Both the position numbers and the translations under genes were made by a program. A stretch of 64,000 nucleotides of DNA from NCBI GenBank assembly GCA_018268855.1, contig JAFDVR010000012.1:1-64000 (forward strand), given 5' to 3'. Below, piece after piece: positions 1 to 8,802 of the stretch. Source of the DNA: Acidobacteriota bacterium. Its GTDB lineage: Bacteria > Acidobacteriota > Terriglobia > Terriglobales > Acidobacteriaceae. Under the pieces are notes generated by a model. It was not told where the DNA came from and searched no databases. It saw only the letters and a list, made by a program, of their open reading frames with translations. The first letter of the stretch is position 1, and every line of letters begins with the position of its first letter.

Positions 1-76
1 GGCTTGGGTAAGAAGCCAGGGTCAGCCAGAAAAACGGTAGTTGACACTCCCGATGCTGGAAAAGGACACTATACGC

Positions 77-556
77 ATGCCCACATCCTCCGCACATTTT
101 CGTCGGCTGTGCACTGAGCGCGGCATTGCGGTAACGCATCAGCGGCAGGTGCTGTATGAGACGATGCGTGAGATGAAGGGACATCCATCGCCGGAAGAGG
201 TGCATGAACGGATGAGGACCACCATCCCTTCCGTATCTCTGGCAACGGTATACAAGAACATTCACTTGTTTGTAGCGAGCGGCGTCTTCCGCCAGATGAG
301 TGTGCATCATGGCACGTTACGCGTGGAGATGAACCGCGAGGAACACCACCACATGGTGTGCTCCATCTGCCGTTCGATTACAGATGTTGAGGCAAGCGAG
401 ATCGATGTTCGTCTGCCGGAGAACCGTCTTCCGGGCGGCTTCAGGGTGGAGCGTTGTTCCGTAGACATTATTGGTGTGTGCGCAGCGTGCCAGGCTGCGG
501 GAAAGAATACGATGCCGGCACAGACCACTGTGACGGAGCTTCGTCCAAGTCACTGA
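77..556 (+). CDS. Fur-family metalloregulator (PerR/Fur-like)
   Basis: A metal-responsive DNA-binding repressor of the Fur superfamily. An N-terminal winged helix contains the family signature T-H-Q-R-Q and the recognition segment S-L-A-T-V-Y-K-N. A C-terminal dimerisation domain follows, with a His-rich metal site (E-E-H-H-H) and two CxxC pairs (C-S-I-C and C-A-A-C) expected to hold structural zinc. The ATG at 77 gives about 159 residues, normal for the family, and has an AAGGA ribosome site upstream; a TTG at 41 and an ATG at 53 are in frame but lack one. Whether it senses iron, zinc or peroxide cannot be told from this sequence. The next gene begins one base after its stop. Confidence 0.88.
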   Translation: MPTSSAHFRRLCTERGIAVTHQRQVLYETMREMKGHPSPEEVHERMRTTIPSVSLATVYKNIHLFVASGVFRQMSVHHGTLRVEMNREEHHHMVCSICRSITDVEASEIDVRLPENRLPGGFRVERCSVDIIGVCAACQAAGKNTMPAQTTVTELRPSH

Positions 557-557
557 A

Positions 558-1718
558 ATGTTTGGTACTGTCTTGAATTCGCGGCGGTTCTTTTTAGGGG
601 CGATGTCGTGCGCTGTTCTGCTGCTTGGTGGCTGTGGCGGATTTTTCGATAAGACTAGTGATGACAGCGGCGGCGGAGGCGATACAGGCTCGGGTACAGG
701 CAATTATCTGTACGTTGGCAATGCGGGATCGAAAACTGTTTCTGGCTATCAGATTTCGACCAGCGGCTCGCTGACGGCAATTACCGGCACGCCAGTTTCA
801 ATTACTGACGGTACGAACCAGTTTGCTCCCACGGCACTCGCCGTGACGAGGAGTAATAAATATCTGTATGTTGGGACCGCGCAAGGGGTTTTTGGTTTTC
901 AGATTGGCACAAAGGGCGCATTGTCCAAAATAGCGAACGGTGTAGTGCTGCAATCAATCGCTGTGGCCTCGCTGGAAACATCGCCTGATGGCAAATGGTT
1001 GATTGTGCTGGGTAAAGATGCAGCCACCCTGCAATCTACTATTTTGACTGCGTTCACCATTGCAAGCGATGGCACCATTGGACCAAATGACTCCACAATC
1101 TTTATCTCGTCTACATCCACACCGCATGAGGTGCACATCGCACCCAATGCATCGTACATCTACGCTACGGTAGGGACTGACGGCACACTGATCTGCAAAT
1201 TCAACACCACCGCTGGAAAGTTTGTAGATCAGCCATTTCAATTCAATCCTGTCAGTGGGGCCACGAGTGACAACTCGCTCGCAATCACCCCAGACGGTTC
1301 AAAGCTCTACCTTGCTCGCTCAGGCGCAGATCCTGGGTTGACCCTTTACACGATTGGGACCGATGGCAGATTGACTTCAGGAGCTAAGTACACCACTGGC
1401 GATACACCTTTCTCTGTGGTGATGGACAATGCAGGCAAGTATATCTACGTTGCCAACAATGGAGACAATAGTATTTCCGGTTATGTCGTTGGGGCAGGCG
1501 GTGCTCTGACTGCGGCGCCTTCGTCGCCATATAGCGCCGCAAATGGCATTACGGCACTGGGAGCGGAATCGAAGGGGAACTGGATCGTTGGGGTAGCTTC
1601 CAAAGGTACGCCAAACATTTCTCTGTACGGATTCGACAGCGCAAATGCTGGGCGCATTTACACAGTTGCTTCAGCAAGTGCTGGCACCACTCCCGGCGCG
1701 CTCGCACTGACACACTGA
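558..1718 (+). CDS. Lipoprotein with lactonase-like beta-propeller
   Basis: A predicted exported lipoprotein. The N-terminus has two arginines, a hydrophobic stretch and the lipobox L-G-G-C, with the lipidated cysteine near residue 26, followed by a Gly/Ser/Asp-rich linker. The rest is a series of propeller blades with recurring Y-L-Y-V / Y-I-Y-V strands and N-N-G-D-N-S-I-S-G, as in the 6-phosphogluconolactonase/YVTN superfamily. Many such proteins have no demonstrated enzymatic activity, so lactonase function is not claimed. It starts one base after the Fur-family gene and is probably cotranscribed with it. Confidence 0.75.
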   Translation: MFGTVLNSRRFFLGAMSCAVLLLGGCGGFFDKTSDDSGGGGDTGSGTGNYLYVGNAGSKTVSGYQISTSGSLTAITGTPVSITDGTNQFAPTALAVTRSNKYLYVGTAQGVFGFQIGTKGALSKIANGVVLQSIAVASLETSPDGKWLIVLGKDAATLQSTILTAFTIASDGTIGPNDSTIFISSTSTPHEVHIAPNASYIYATVGTDGTLICKFNTTAGKFVDQPFQFNPVSGATSDNSLAITPDGSKLYLARSGADPGLTLYTIGTDGRLTSGAKYTTGDTPFSVVMDNAGKYIYVANNGDNSISGYVVGAGGALTAAPSSPYSAANGITALGAESKGNWIVGVASKGTPNISLYGFDSANAGRIYTVASASAGTTPGALALTH

Positions 1719-1805
1719 TTCGCATCAAGCAAGGCACCCGGTTGTACCGGATAAGCCGGGAAGGCAGGCAACGGTACTGTGCAGAACTCCAATCCCACCG
1801 GAGTG

Positions 1806-2960
1806 ATGATCGTTTCAAAATCGCTCATGGTTTACGGGCGCATGATGCGCCGCTGGTCTGCAATGGCTGTGCTGTGCGGCATCTCGCTCGCTCCGCTTGG
1901 TTGCTCAAAGTTCAAAGCAAAGCCCGAAGGCAAGTACATCTATGTCACGGCGAAGACCGGATTTTTACGTGACCGGGTAGCCGCCGTTTCAAACCGGACA
2001 GGGAACGTCGTCAATGGACAGCGTCTCAAGGTGTTGGATACGCGTCCGCGCTGGTACAAGGTGCAAACCGATGCTGGCGAGATTGGTTGGATCGATGAGC
2101 ACGCGGTTGCTACACAGCAGGTAGCAGACGAGTTCGATGCTTTGCAAAAGCAGCTTGAGAAGACTGAGCCTGTTGCTACTGGCACGGTACGCGACGATGT
2201 CTACCTGCACGATAAGCCCGGCCGCGAGACAGACCGCTTCTACCGTCTGGATGAAGGGGACAAGTTGAAGCTCTTTCAGCGCGCCAGCACGCTGAAGCCT
2301 CTGCCACCGGGCACCACCGCACCGACAACCGATCCGAAGACAGGCGCGCCGATCACTCCGCCGATGGAGGACTGGTGGCTTGTGCGTGACGACAAGGGCC
2401 ACACCGGATGGATGCTCGGCCGCATGATGGACGTAGATGTGCCGGACTCTATCGCGCGTTACGCTGAAGGCCAGCGGATCGTTGCCGCGTATGTGCTCAC
2501 AAAAGTGCAGGATCCCGAAATCGAAGGCGCAAGCAAAGACGTGCCTATCTACGTCACCGCGATGAGTCCATACAAATCGGGCCTGCCATATGACTTCGAT
2601 CAGCTTCGTGTTTTTACGTGGAACCTGAAGAAGCACCGCTATGAGACGGCTCAACGTGATCGCAACATTGCCGGTTATTTGCCGATCAGGATTCACACCG
2701 ATCCAGGTAGTCCCAGTCCGGGCCGCGGTATCCCCGCTACTGGTCCTGCTCCGGCGTATACCTATACCGTGCTGGCTGATGGACAGCAACTGCCGCAGGC
2801 AGACGCGAATGGCATCTTCAAACCAGGCAAACTGGTGGAGAAAACGTATCGCCTTGAAGGCAATGTCACGCGCCGCGTGCTTGCTCCTGGAGCTATGGCA
2901 CCTGCGGAGTTCAGGCTGGTGCAGGAAGAGAAGAAGAGCAAGCGGAGCCGGAAGCGCTAA
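1806..2960 (+). CDS. SH3-domain lipoprotein
   Basis: A predicted exported lipoprotein with bacterial SH3 repeats. The signal peptide ends in the lipobox L-A-P-L-G-C (cysteine near residue 33). A first SH3-like module follows, containing R-W-Y-K-V-Q-T and G-E-I-G-W-I. A second has W-W-L-V-R-D-D-K-G-H-T-G-W. SH3b modules usually bind cell-wall peptides or act in envelope sensing. The C-terminal half resembles no family I can name and ends in a Lys/Arg-rich tail. A GTG at 1779 is in frame, but the ATG at 1806 places the signal peptide better. The substrate is unknown. Confidence 0.7.
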   Translation: MIVSKSLMVYGRMMRRWSAMAVLCGISLAPLGCSKFKAKPEGKYIYVTAKTGFLRDRVAAVSNRTGNVVNGQRLKVLDTRPRWYKVQTDAGEIGWIDEHAVATQQVADEFDALQKQLEKTEPVATGTVRDDVYLHDKPGRETDRFYRLDEGDKLKLFQRASTLKPLPPGTTAPTTDPKTGAPITPPMEDWWLVRDDKGHTGWMLGRMMDVDVPDSIARYAEGQRIVAAYVLTKVQDPEIEGASKDVPIYVTAMSPYKSGLPYDFDQLRVFTWNLKKHRYETAQRDRNIAGYLPIRIHTDPGSPSPGRGIPATGPAPAYTYTVLADGQQLPQADANGIFKPGKLVEKTYRLEGNVTRRVLAPGAMAPAEFRLVQEEKKSKRSRKR

Positions 2961-3002
2961 TGCAAGGCATGGAATGCCTTATATGTAAGCCATTATTTGT
3001 GA

Positions 3003-3113
3003 ACCGTCATTCTGAGCGCAGCGAAGAATCTCTTTATTTCGTTCGCGCGGCGTATATGTTTGCGGCTGCGAGCAAAATACAGAGATTCTTCACCTTCGGT
3101 TCAGAATGACGGT
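3003..3113. repeat. Dispersed palindromic repeat, family 1, copy 1
   Basis: Two arms of about 31-33 bp (3003-3033 and 3081-3113) form an imperfect inverted repeat around GTCATTCTGAGCG and AGCGAAGAATCTC. It lies between convergent genes. A second copy at 35091-35252 shares both arms and the internal GCAAAATACAGAGAT. I recognise this as a common intergenic repeat of Acidobacteriota genomes. It has no coding capacity. Confidence 0.85.
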
Positions 3114-3140
3114 GTGATGGGTTAGGTAAAGGCGAGCAGA

Positions 3141-4034
3141 CTACCTCTCCGCCCAGCGTGTCTTGTAAATCTCAAAATCCAACGGCACAACAATGTCCTT
3201 ATCGCCTTTGCGCAGATGCACCTTGCTCGTCCACCACTCGCCTTTGCCGTTGGCCTGCGTGTAGGCAAGCTGCTCGGTACCGCGTGCGAACGTCACACTC
3301 TTGATGTCGCGCATGCCCTTGAGAGGAGCGAAATCGCTGAATTTCTCTGACGCGATATCGAAGACGATCACCTTCGGCACGGTGGTAATGATGAAGTGGC
3401 TGCCGTCATGCGAGAGTACGAGATCGTGTCCGCCGCGACCGCTCCATGCATAGCGCTTGACCACCTGCACGTCTACGGATTGTGGGCCAGTCCGCTTCAC
3501 CGTAAGCTTCAGCAACTCCGTATCGCATAACGCCCACAACACATTCCGTTTCGCATCCCATGTCACACCATGCGCGGCTTCCATTGGCAGCGAATAGATC
3601 TCCTTATCCGGCGCGTTGCGGTCGAAGAGAATGAGACGGTTGCCTTGCGGATGAGTGGACGAGGCCGCAGCCACAAGGCCATTCGGCAGCACGTCGATGG
3701 AGTGCGCATTCGGCACAGAAGCATAGAACAAAGTCTTGCCCGACGGGTAGGCCACAATGGCGATGCCGCCGCGTGATGATGAGATCAACATCTCCTTGCC
3801 ATCGGCTGATGCTTTGCAGTCATCAATCTGCGTGAGCTTGTTCACAAAGGCCGCAGGAACGTTCTTGCTCTTGCTGGCATCCCACGTCCACGTCTGCTTG
3901 AACTGGCCATTCACCACTTCACCTTCGTGAACAATTCCGGTGCGTCCACAGACGCGGAGCTTCTCTCCTTGGGCTATGGATACGGATACAGTCAGCAGCG
4001 CGAGTGTTGCAGCAAAGCGATGAACGACGTGCAT
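3141..4034 (-). CDS. Secreted beta-propeller protein (DUF6528-like)
   Basis: The signal peptide ends near S-I-A-Q-G. About 270 residues follow with a propeller-like pattern: W-T-W-D-A near the start, then blades such as A-H-S-I-D-V-L-P-N-G, A-A-H-G-V-T-W-D and G-G-H-D-L-V-L-S-H-D-G. This matches my recollection of the DUF6528 family, but without a database search the name is tentative. No catalytic residues are recognisable. It is probably extracytoplasmic. The VIT-type transporter gene ends 21 bp upstream on the same strand, so the two may be cotranscribed. Confidence 0.6.
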   Translation of the reverse strand: MHVVHRFAATLALLTVSVSIAQGEKLRVCGRTGIVHEGEVVNGQFKQTWTWDASKSKNVPAAFVNKLTQIDDCKASADGKEMLISSSRGGIAIVAYPSGKTLFYASVPNAHSIDVLPNGLVAAASSTHPQGNRLILFDRNAPDKEIYSLPMEAAHGVTWDAKRNVLWALCDTELLKLTVKRTGPQSVDVQVVKRYAWSGRGGHDLVLSHDGSHFIITTVPKVIVFDIASEKFSDFAPLKGMRDIKSVTFARGTEQLAYTQANGKGEWWTSKVHLRKGDKDIVVPLDFEIYKTRWAER

Positions 4035-4054
4035 GTTGTTCTCCTGAAGAGTTT

Positions 4055-4768
4055 CTAGTGTGAAAAGATACGCGCGAGCCCAAAGGCAGCAGCACCCGCC
4101 AGGCCGCCAATCAGCACGGTCTGTATCGACGACCGCAATGGGTAGACGCCGGTAGCTTTGCCTTTCGCATATCCAAAGATAAGCAGCGCGACCAATGTAC
4201 CGACGACTGATGCTGTAAGGGCAGACTGAATCGACGACGCCAGCATGTACGGCACCAGCGGAACAAATCCTCCAACGATGTACGACAGCGCAATCGTGGA
4301 TGCGCTCTTCCAGGCACGCGCCGGATCAGGCTCTTCCAGTCCAAGCTCAAACCGCATCATGAAATCGACCCAGGCCTTCTGGTCATGCGAGAGCGCCTCC
4401 ACCAACGGCGTGGCCTGATCTACCGTGAGGCCATAGTTGGTGAAGACGTCCATCACCTCCTGCTTCTCGGCTTCGGGCTTCTCCACTGTTTCCAACACTT
4501 CGCGTTCGCGCTCGCTCAGATAGTGTTCGCGGTCACCGCGTGCGGCAAGGTATCCGCCCAGTCCCATTGCAATGGAGCCCGCAGCAATCTCTGCCAAACC
4601 TGCGGTCACAATGATATGTGCCGAAGCTGTTGCGCCGGAGAGTCCTGCGGCGAGCGCGAACGGTACAGTAAGCCCGTCGGACATGCCAATCACAATGTCG
4701 CGCACCACATCGCCCGCAGACGAATGCGGTTCATGATGCTGATGGTGTTTGTGAGCTGTCGTAATCAG
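4055..4768 (-). CDS. VIT1/CCC1-family metal (Fe/Mn) transporter
   Basis: A membrane protein of the VIT/CCC1 family, which moves ferrous iron or manganese across membranes. The hallmark D-I-V-I-G-M-S-D-G-L-T-V-P-F-A-L-A-A-G-L opens the first helix, and a cytoplasmic Glu-rich segment (residues about 80-120) separates it from three more helices. The first GTG is at 4708, but the open frame continues upstream for 20 codons that read A-H-K-H-H-Q-H-H-E-P-H, a His-rich head typical of the family. No ATG, GTG or TTG starts that stretch. The likely start is CTG at 4768 or ATT at 4765, six or nine bases after AGAGGA and overlapping the stop of the upstream aminotransferase gene. Confidence 0.8.
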   Translation of the reverse strand: MITTAHKHHQHHEPHSSAGDVVRDIVIGMSDGLTVPFALAAGLSGATASAHIIVTAGLAEIAAGSIAMGLGGYLAARGDREHYLSEREREVLETVEKPEAEKQEVMDVFTNYGLTVDQATPLVEALSHDQKAWVDFMMRFELGLEEPDPARAWKSASTIALSYIVGGFVPLVPYMLASSIQSALTASVVGTLVALLIFGYAKGKATGVYPLRSSIQTVLIGGLAGAAAFGLARIFSH

Positions 4769-5934
4769 AGGCGTTCCTCTTTATAGAACTGCGCGATCGT
4801 TTCCACCACGCGCTGCTGCTCGTCCTCGCGCAGCTCGGGAAAAATAGGCAGGGCCAGCACTTCACGCGCTGCTCGTTCGCTATGCGGAAAATCTCCTTCG
4901 ACGTAATCCAGATGATTGAGCGCCTGCTGCTGATGGAGTGAGAGAGGGTAATAAATCTCGCTGCCAATCTTGTTCGCCGTCAGATGCGCACGCAGATCGT
5001 CACGTTTGCGGCAACGGATGACGTATTGGTGCCACACATGTGTGGCGCGAGGATCGGTCCATGGCAGTGCAAGGTCCGCAGCGTGTTCGAGGACAGTCTC
5101 CGCAACTGCGAGGCCGCTTGCGCGGAAGAGCGCAGAATATCTTTCCGCAACAGCACGGCGCTGCTCGTTCCACTGCGCGATGTAGCGCAGCTTGATGAGG
5201 AGTACGGCGGCCTGTGCTGTATCCATGCGTGCATTCCAGCCGACTGTCTCGTGGTAGTAGCGCACGCGCATGCCGTGGACGTGGAGCATCTTCGCACGGT
5301 CAGCAATCGCATCGTCGTTCGCGGTGACGAGGCCGGCATCGCCCCATGCGCTCAGGTTCTTTGTGGGATAAAAGCTGAACGCTGCCGCATCGCCCAGCGA
5401 TCCCGCCGTCGTCCCATGCCACATGGCGCCAAAGGCCTGCGCCGCATCTTCCACTAAGGTCAGTCCATGCTTTTGTTTCAACGTATTCAGTGCGTCAAAA
5501 TCCGCGCACTGCCCGTAAAGATGGACAGGCAGGACAGCCTTTACCTCTGGACGCCTTTCCAGCACATAACCCACTTCTGTCGGAGAAAGATTGAAGGTCG
5601 CCGCGTCGATATCTGCAAATACCGGACGCGCTCCACAACGGAGAATGGCCGATGCGGTCGCAAAAAATGAAAACGGAGTGGTCACTACTTTGTCGCCGGG
5701 CTTCACACCTGCGGCTTCCAGCGCGAGCCATAGGGCGTCGGTGCCACTGGAGGTGGCAATGCCATGCTTCGCGCCCAGCATTGCGGCAGCCTGCATCTCA
5801 AATTCGCTGACTTCCTTGCCGAGAATGAAGCGGCCTTGTTGAAAGACTTCGGAGACGGCGGCCTGGCACTCTTCGCCCACGGTAGTGTACTGACGGGCAA
5901 GATCAAGCATGGGTACGGCAGACATGTCGTCCAT
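4765..5934 (-). CDS. DegT/DnrJ/EryC1/StrS-family aminotransferase
   Basis: A PLP-dependent enzyme that typically aminates keto-sugar nucleotides in surface-polysaccharide or antibiotic sugar synthesis. It has the family fold-type I features: T-S-S-G-T-D-A-L near residue 62, D-A-A-Q-A-F-G in the cofactor-binding strand, and S-F-Y-P-T-K-N-L with the expected Schiff-base lysine at about 192. At about 389 residues it is of normal length. The ATG at 5934 is preferred; the open frame extends upstream through low-complexity Arg/Lys codons that look non-coding. No sugar-pathway neighbours are present, so the substrate is open. It overlaps the transporter gene downstream, suggesting coupled translation. 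Confidence 0.85.
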   Translation of the reverse strand: MDDMSAVPMLDLARQYTTVGEECQAAVSEVFQQGRFILGKEVSEFEMQAAAMLGAKHGIATSSGTDALWLALEAAGVKPGDKVVTTPFSFFATASAILRCGARPVFADIDAATFNLSPTEVGYVLERRPEVKAVLPVHLYGQCADFDALNTLKQKHGLTLVEDAAQAFGAMWHGTTAGSLGDAAAFSFYPTKNLSAWGDAGLVTANDDAIADRAKMLHVHGMRVRYYHETVGWNARMDTAQAAVLLIKLRYIAQWNEQRRAVAERYSALFRASGLAVAETVLEHAADLALPWTDPRATHVWHQYVIRCRKRDDLRAHLTANKIGSEIYYPLSLHQQQALNHLDYVEGDFPHSERAAREVLALPIFPELREDEQQRVVETIAQFYKEERL

Positions 5935-5950
5935 GGTAAATCGAGGTCTG

Positions 5951-5993
5951 GGTGCCCCATTTCTTTCGCGCGTTTTTTGCGCGAAAGGGCGGG
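5951..5993 (+). repeat. Dispersed hairpin repeat, family 2, copy 1
   Basis: Sequence GGTGCCCCAT followed by a perfect 9-bp hairpin (CTTTCGCGC / GCGCGAAAG, 5963-5971 with 5979-5987). A near-identical inverted copy lies at 32742-32783. It sits in the divergent spacer upstream of hfq, close to the aminotransferase start. Confidence 0.75.
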
Positions 5994-6221
5994 TTCTTTG
6001 TTGGCTAAGCCGGAGCTCTTTCTTTGTACTTTGTGCAACTTCCTGCGCCACAGCGCGTCCAACACGCACGCGGCTTGCACGGCGCATGCCGTTAGTCGTA
6101 TCGTGAACTGGCTTGCAGAGTATGGCAGGCGGCCGTAGTTTCGCCTCGGGTTTGAGGCGGCGGCGAAAGAAGAAATTCCGGTCAGCAATGGCCGCACAAT
6201 CGAAGAGGAGATCGGCACACT

Positions 6222-6497
6222 ATGGATTCCAAGCCGGCGCAGAACATTCAGGACACGTTTCTGAACACCGTTCGCAAAGATAAGAGCCCCATCACCATCT
6301 ATCTGGTCAGCGGCGTTAAGCTGACGGGGCGCATCCGTTCCTTCGACAAATACAGCGTTCTGCTGGAGAACAATGCACAGGAGCAGTTGATCTTCAAGCA
6401 TGCCATCTCCACCGTGGTGAGTTCGCGCGGGGGCATGCACAGCGACCGTCCGCACACCCATGTGCCGCCGGGCGTGGAAGCAACGCAAGGCCAGTAG
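6222..6497 (+). CDS. hfq: RNA chaperone Hfq
   Basis: The Sm-like hexameric RNA chaperone that pairs small RNAs with mRNAs. Both Sm motifs are clear: [16 protein letters not shown] in Sm1 and I-F-K-H-A-I-S-T-V in Sm2, with the distal and proximal face residues Q-N-I-Q-D-T-F-L near the N-terminus. It has 91 residues, with a short His/Pro-containing tail after the Sm core. hflX starts six bases downstream, the same order as in many proteobacteria, so they are almost certainly one transcript. Confidence 0.97.
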   Translation: MDSKPAQNIQDTFLNTVRKDKSPITIYLVSGVKLTGRIRSFDKYSVLLENNAQEQLIFKHAISTVVSSRGGMHSDRPHTHVPPGVEATQGQ

Positions 6498-6503
6498 GTT
6501 TCG

Positions 6504-7991
6504 GTGACAAAGCAGCAAACACGGCTCACCGCTCTGGCGGATGAGCGCGCCTCCTCGCGCCTGACCGAAGTGCGCGAACGCGCTGTGCTGGTCGCAGTGG
6601 AGTTGACCGGCGAGCGCCGCAAGCCTGTGCTGCATGCGGCAGAAGCTGCTGCTTCCGCGGCAGGGGTTAGGGATCAGGGATTAGGGATTAGCGAATCTGC
6701 TGCTGCGCAAAAAGAAGCTGTAGATCTTGATTTCGATGCGTCGCTGGAAGAGTTTCAGGAGCTTGCGCGTTCGGCCGGAGCGGAGATCGCTGCGACCCTC
6801 GTGCAGAAGCGCCCAAAGGCTGATCCGGCAACGTTGATTGGTCCCGGCAAGGTGGAGGAGCTTTCCGCAATTGCCGCATCAAGCGAGGCTGACCTCGTCC
6901 TCTTCGATCACGATCTTTCGCCCACGCAGTTGCGCAATCTAGAAAGCGCCTTGCCGTGCCGCGTGATCGACCGCACACAACTCATCCTCGACATCTTTGC
7001 CAAACACGCACGTACTCGCGAAGGCCATCTCCAGGTGGAACTCGCGCAGTTGGAATATCAACTGCCGCGCATGGCGGGCAAGGGCAAAGCGCTCTCGCAG
7101 CAGGGCGGCGGCATCGGCACACGCGGGCCAGGTGAAACCAAGCTCGAAACGGACCGCCGCCGCGTGCGTGTCCGCATCGACCATGTAAAGCAGCAGCTTG
7201 AACAGGTGCGCCGCATCCGCCGCCAGCAGCGCCAGCGCCGCGAAGCTGTGCCTGTGCCCACGGTCGCTCTCGTGGGCTACACCAACGCAGGCAAAAGCAC
7301 GCTCTTCAATGCACTCACCGAGGCAGGCGTGCTCGCATCTTCGCGCATGTTCGCCACGCTCGATCCCAAGCTGCGGCAACTCGTTCTGCCCTCGCGCCGC
7401 AAGGTGCTGTTGAGTGACACGGTAGGCTTCATCCGCAACCTGCCGCACGCGCTCGTCACCAGCTTCCGCGCCACGCTCGAAGAAGTGGAGCGCGCAGAGT
7501 TGCTGCTGCATGTGCGCGATGCCGCCTCTCCCCTGCTCGAAGAGCAGCGCCAGCAGGTAGAAGCCGTGCTGGACGAACTTGAGGTCAAGCAGACGCCGCG
7601 CATCGAGGTGCTCAACAAGATCGACCTGCTCAACGACAACGAACGCGTCGGGCTGGAGTCGCGCTCGGATGTAGTCGCCATATCCGCCGCAAAGGGAATT
7701 GGCCTCGACCACCTCATCGCCGCTATCGATGAGCGCATCGGCGGCAAGGGTGCCCCCGATCCTACCGCCGAGGCCGAGTTCCGCATTCCGCAGCGCGAAG
7801 GCCGCACTCTCGCCGCGCTGGAGGCTGGATGCTGGATCGAAAACAAAAAGTTCGAAGGCAATCTCGTCTACCTGCGAGCCCGTGGACCAGCTTCGCTGCT
7901 GAGCCGCTATCGCAGATTTCAGATCGCAGATGCACAGCATCCGGAGACAAGCCCCGCGTTCCGCCCACGTGCAAGAGTGAGGAAAATTTAA
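6504..7991 (+). CDS. hflX: GTPase HflX
   Basis: A ribosome-associated GTPase that splits stalled or stress-damaged ribosomes. The HflX N-terminal domain contains [10 protein letters not shown], followed by the conserved [12 protein letters not shown] segment. The G domain has the P-loop G-Y-T-N-A-G-K-S-T, the switch [11 protein letters not shown] and N-K-I-D. The start is a GTG six bases after hfq. Residues about 53-66 (6661-6700) come from a short tandem repeat of GGGATTAG type inside the N-terminal region, an apparent in-frame expansion. Confidence 0.95.
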   Translation: MTKQQTRLTALADERASSRLTEVRERAVLVAVELTGERRKPVLHAAEAAASAAGVRDQGLGISESAAAQKEAVDLDFDASLEEFQELARSAGAEIAATLVQKRPKADPATLIGPGKVEELSAIAASSEADLVLFDHDLSPTQLRNLESALPCRVIDRTQLILDIFAKHARTREGHLQVELAQLEYQLPRMAGKGKALSQQGGGIGTRGPGETKLETDRRRVRVRIDHVKQQLEQVRRIRRQQRQRREAVPVPTVALVGYTNAGKSTLFNALTEAGVLASSRMFATLDPKLRQLVLPSRRKVLLSDTVGFIRNLPHALVTSFRATLEEVERAELLLHVRDAASPLLEEQRQQVEAVLDELEVKQTPRIEVLNKIDLLNDNERVGLESRSDVVAISAAKGIGLDHLIAAIDERIGGKGAPDPTAEAEFRIPQREGRTLAALEAGCWIENKKFEGNLVYLRARGPASLLSRYRRFQIADAQHPETSPAFRPRARVRKI

Positions 7992-8337
7992 CTAGGTCAG
8001 GCCGCGCTGCGTGGGAGTGGAGGTGTGTCCCAGCTACGCGGCCTGAGCGGACCCTGAACCGGGTCGAGGTAGTAAGAAAATGCTACGCCTGTTTTTGTAT
8101 CCTGCACCCGTTAAAAATGCAGGAAAAATTACGACTTAAGTCGCAATCGGAGCGGATATATGACCGGATTCGACGTATTGTTCGATGAACGCCCGTAAAT
8201 TGACGCCCTGCTGCCCAGAATGCTAAAAATAAGAGGTTGCAACGCGTCGGATCGCTCTCTCCGAGGAGCGCCGTGCGAGGGCCTGAGCATCCGCCCTTGC
8301 GTCCGGAACTCTGATTCGATGCTCCCCGATTAACTAC
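7992..8337. other. 346-bp hflX-atp spacer
   Basis: No convincing gene in this stretch. Just after hflX a perfect 10-bp inverted repeat (TCAGGCCGCG at 7997-8006 with its complement at 8037-8046) could end transcription, although no T-run follows. Further on there is a possible promoter (8200-8229) and a GC-rich hairpin around 8270-8305 in the presumed untranslated leader of the ATP synthase operon. The function of that leader is unknown. Confidence 0.5.
8200..8229 (+). promoter_or_regulatory. Candidate sigma-70 promoter of the atp operon
   Basis: TTGACG at 8200-8205 and TAAAAA at 8224-8229, with 18 bases between, lie about 110 bp upstream of the first ATP synthase gene. The -35 is close to consensus and the -10 is weak. 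Inferred from sequence only. Confidence 0.35.
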
Positions 8338-8802
8338 ATGCAAGAGATTCTGAACCAACTTGGCGGTTTTGTGGTCGGCTCTGTGCCGACGATGGTCTTT
8401 TTCATCATCCTGATCGTGGCGTACAACTTCCTCGTGCGCCGTCCACTGGATAAGACGTTGGCCGAACGCCGCGCCCGCACCTCCGGTGCCATGGAAGACG
8501 CGCGCGCCGCGATCAGCGCCTCCGAGGCAAAAGCTGCCGAATATGAGGCAAAGCTTCGCGCCGCCCGTACGGAAATCTACGAAGCACGCCAGCAGCGTCT
8601 GAAGCAGTGGAACGATGAGAAGGAGAAGGCCCTTGCCGAGACCCGCCAGCAGGCTGGTCAGCGCGTGGCTACTGCTCGTCAGGCCGTGGAGCGCTCCGGT
8701 GACGAAGCCCGCCACCAGCTTTCCGCCGCCGCCGCTCAGCTCTCAGGCCGCATTCTGGAGGCGATTCTTCCGGGCAGCAGCCGTCAGGTGGTGCAGGGAT
8801 GA
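8338..8802 (+). CDS. atpF: F0F1 ATP synthase subunit b
   Basis: Peripheral-stalk subunit of ATP synthase. It has 154 residues: an N-terminal membrane helix (about residues 10-30, F-V-V-G-S-V-P-T-M-V-F-F-I-I-L) followed by a long Ala/Glu/Arg-rich coiled coil, as expected for b or b'. It is the first ATP synthase gene of the cluster; the usual upstream genes for subunits a and c are absent. Its stop overlaps the next start (ATGA at 8799). Confidence 0.85.
   Translation: MQEILNQLGGFVVGSVPTMVFFIILIVAYNFLVRRPLDKTLAERRARTSGAMEDARAAISASEAKAAEYEAKLRAARTEIYEARQQRLKQWNDEKEKALAETRQQAGQRVATARQAVERSGDEARHQLSAAAAQLSGRILEAILPGSSRQVVQG

Noticed and set aside
5703..6635. 310-codon minus-strand open frame across the aminotransferase start and hfq
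   Set aside because: Overlaps real genes; sequence is unlike any protein and includes codons opposite hfq.
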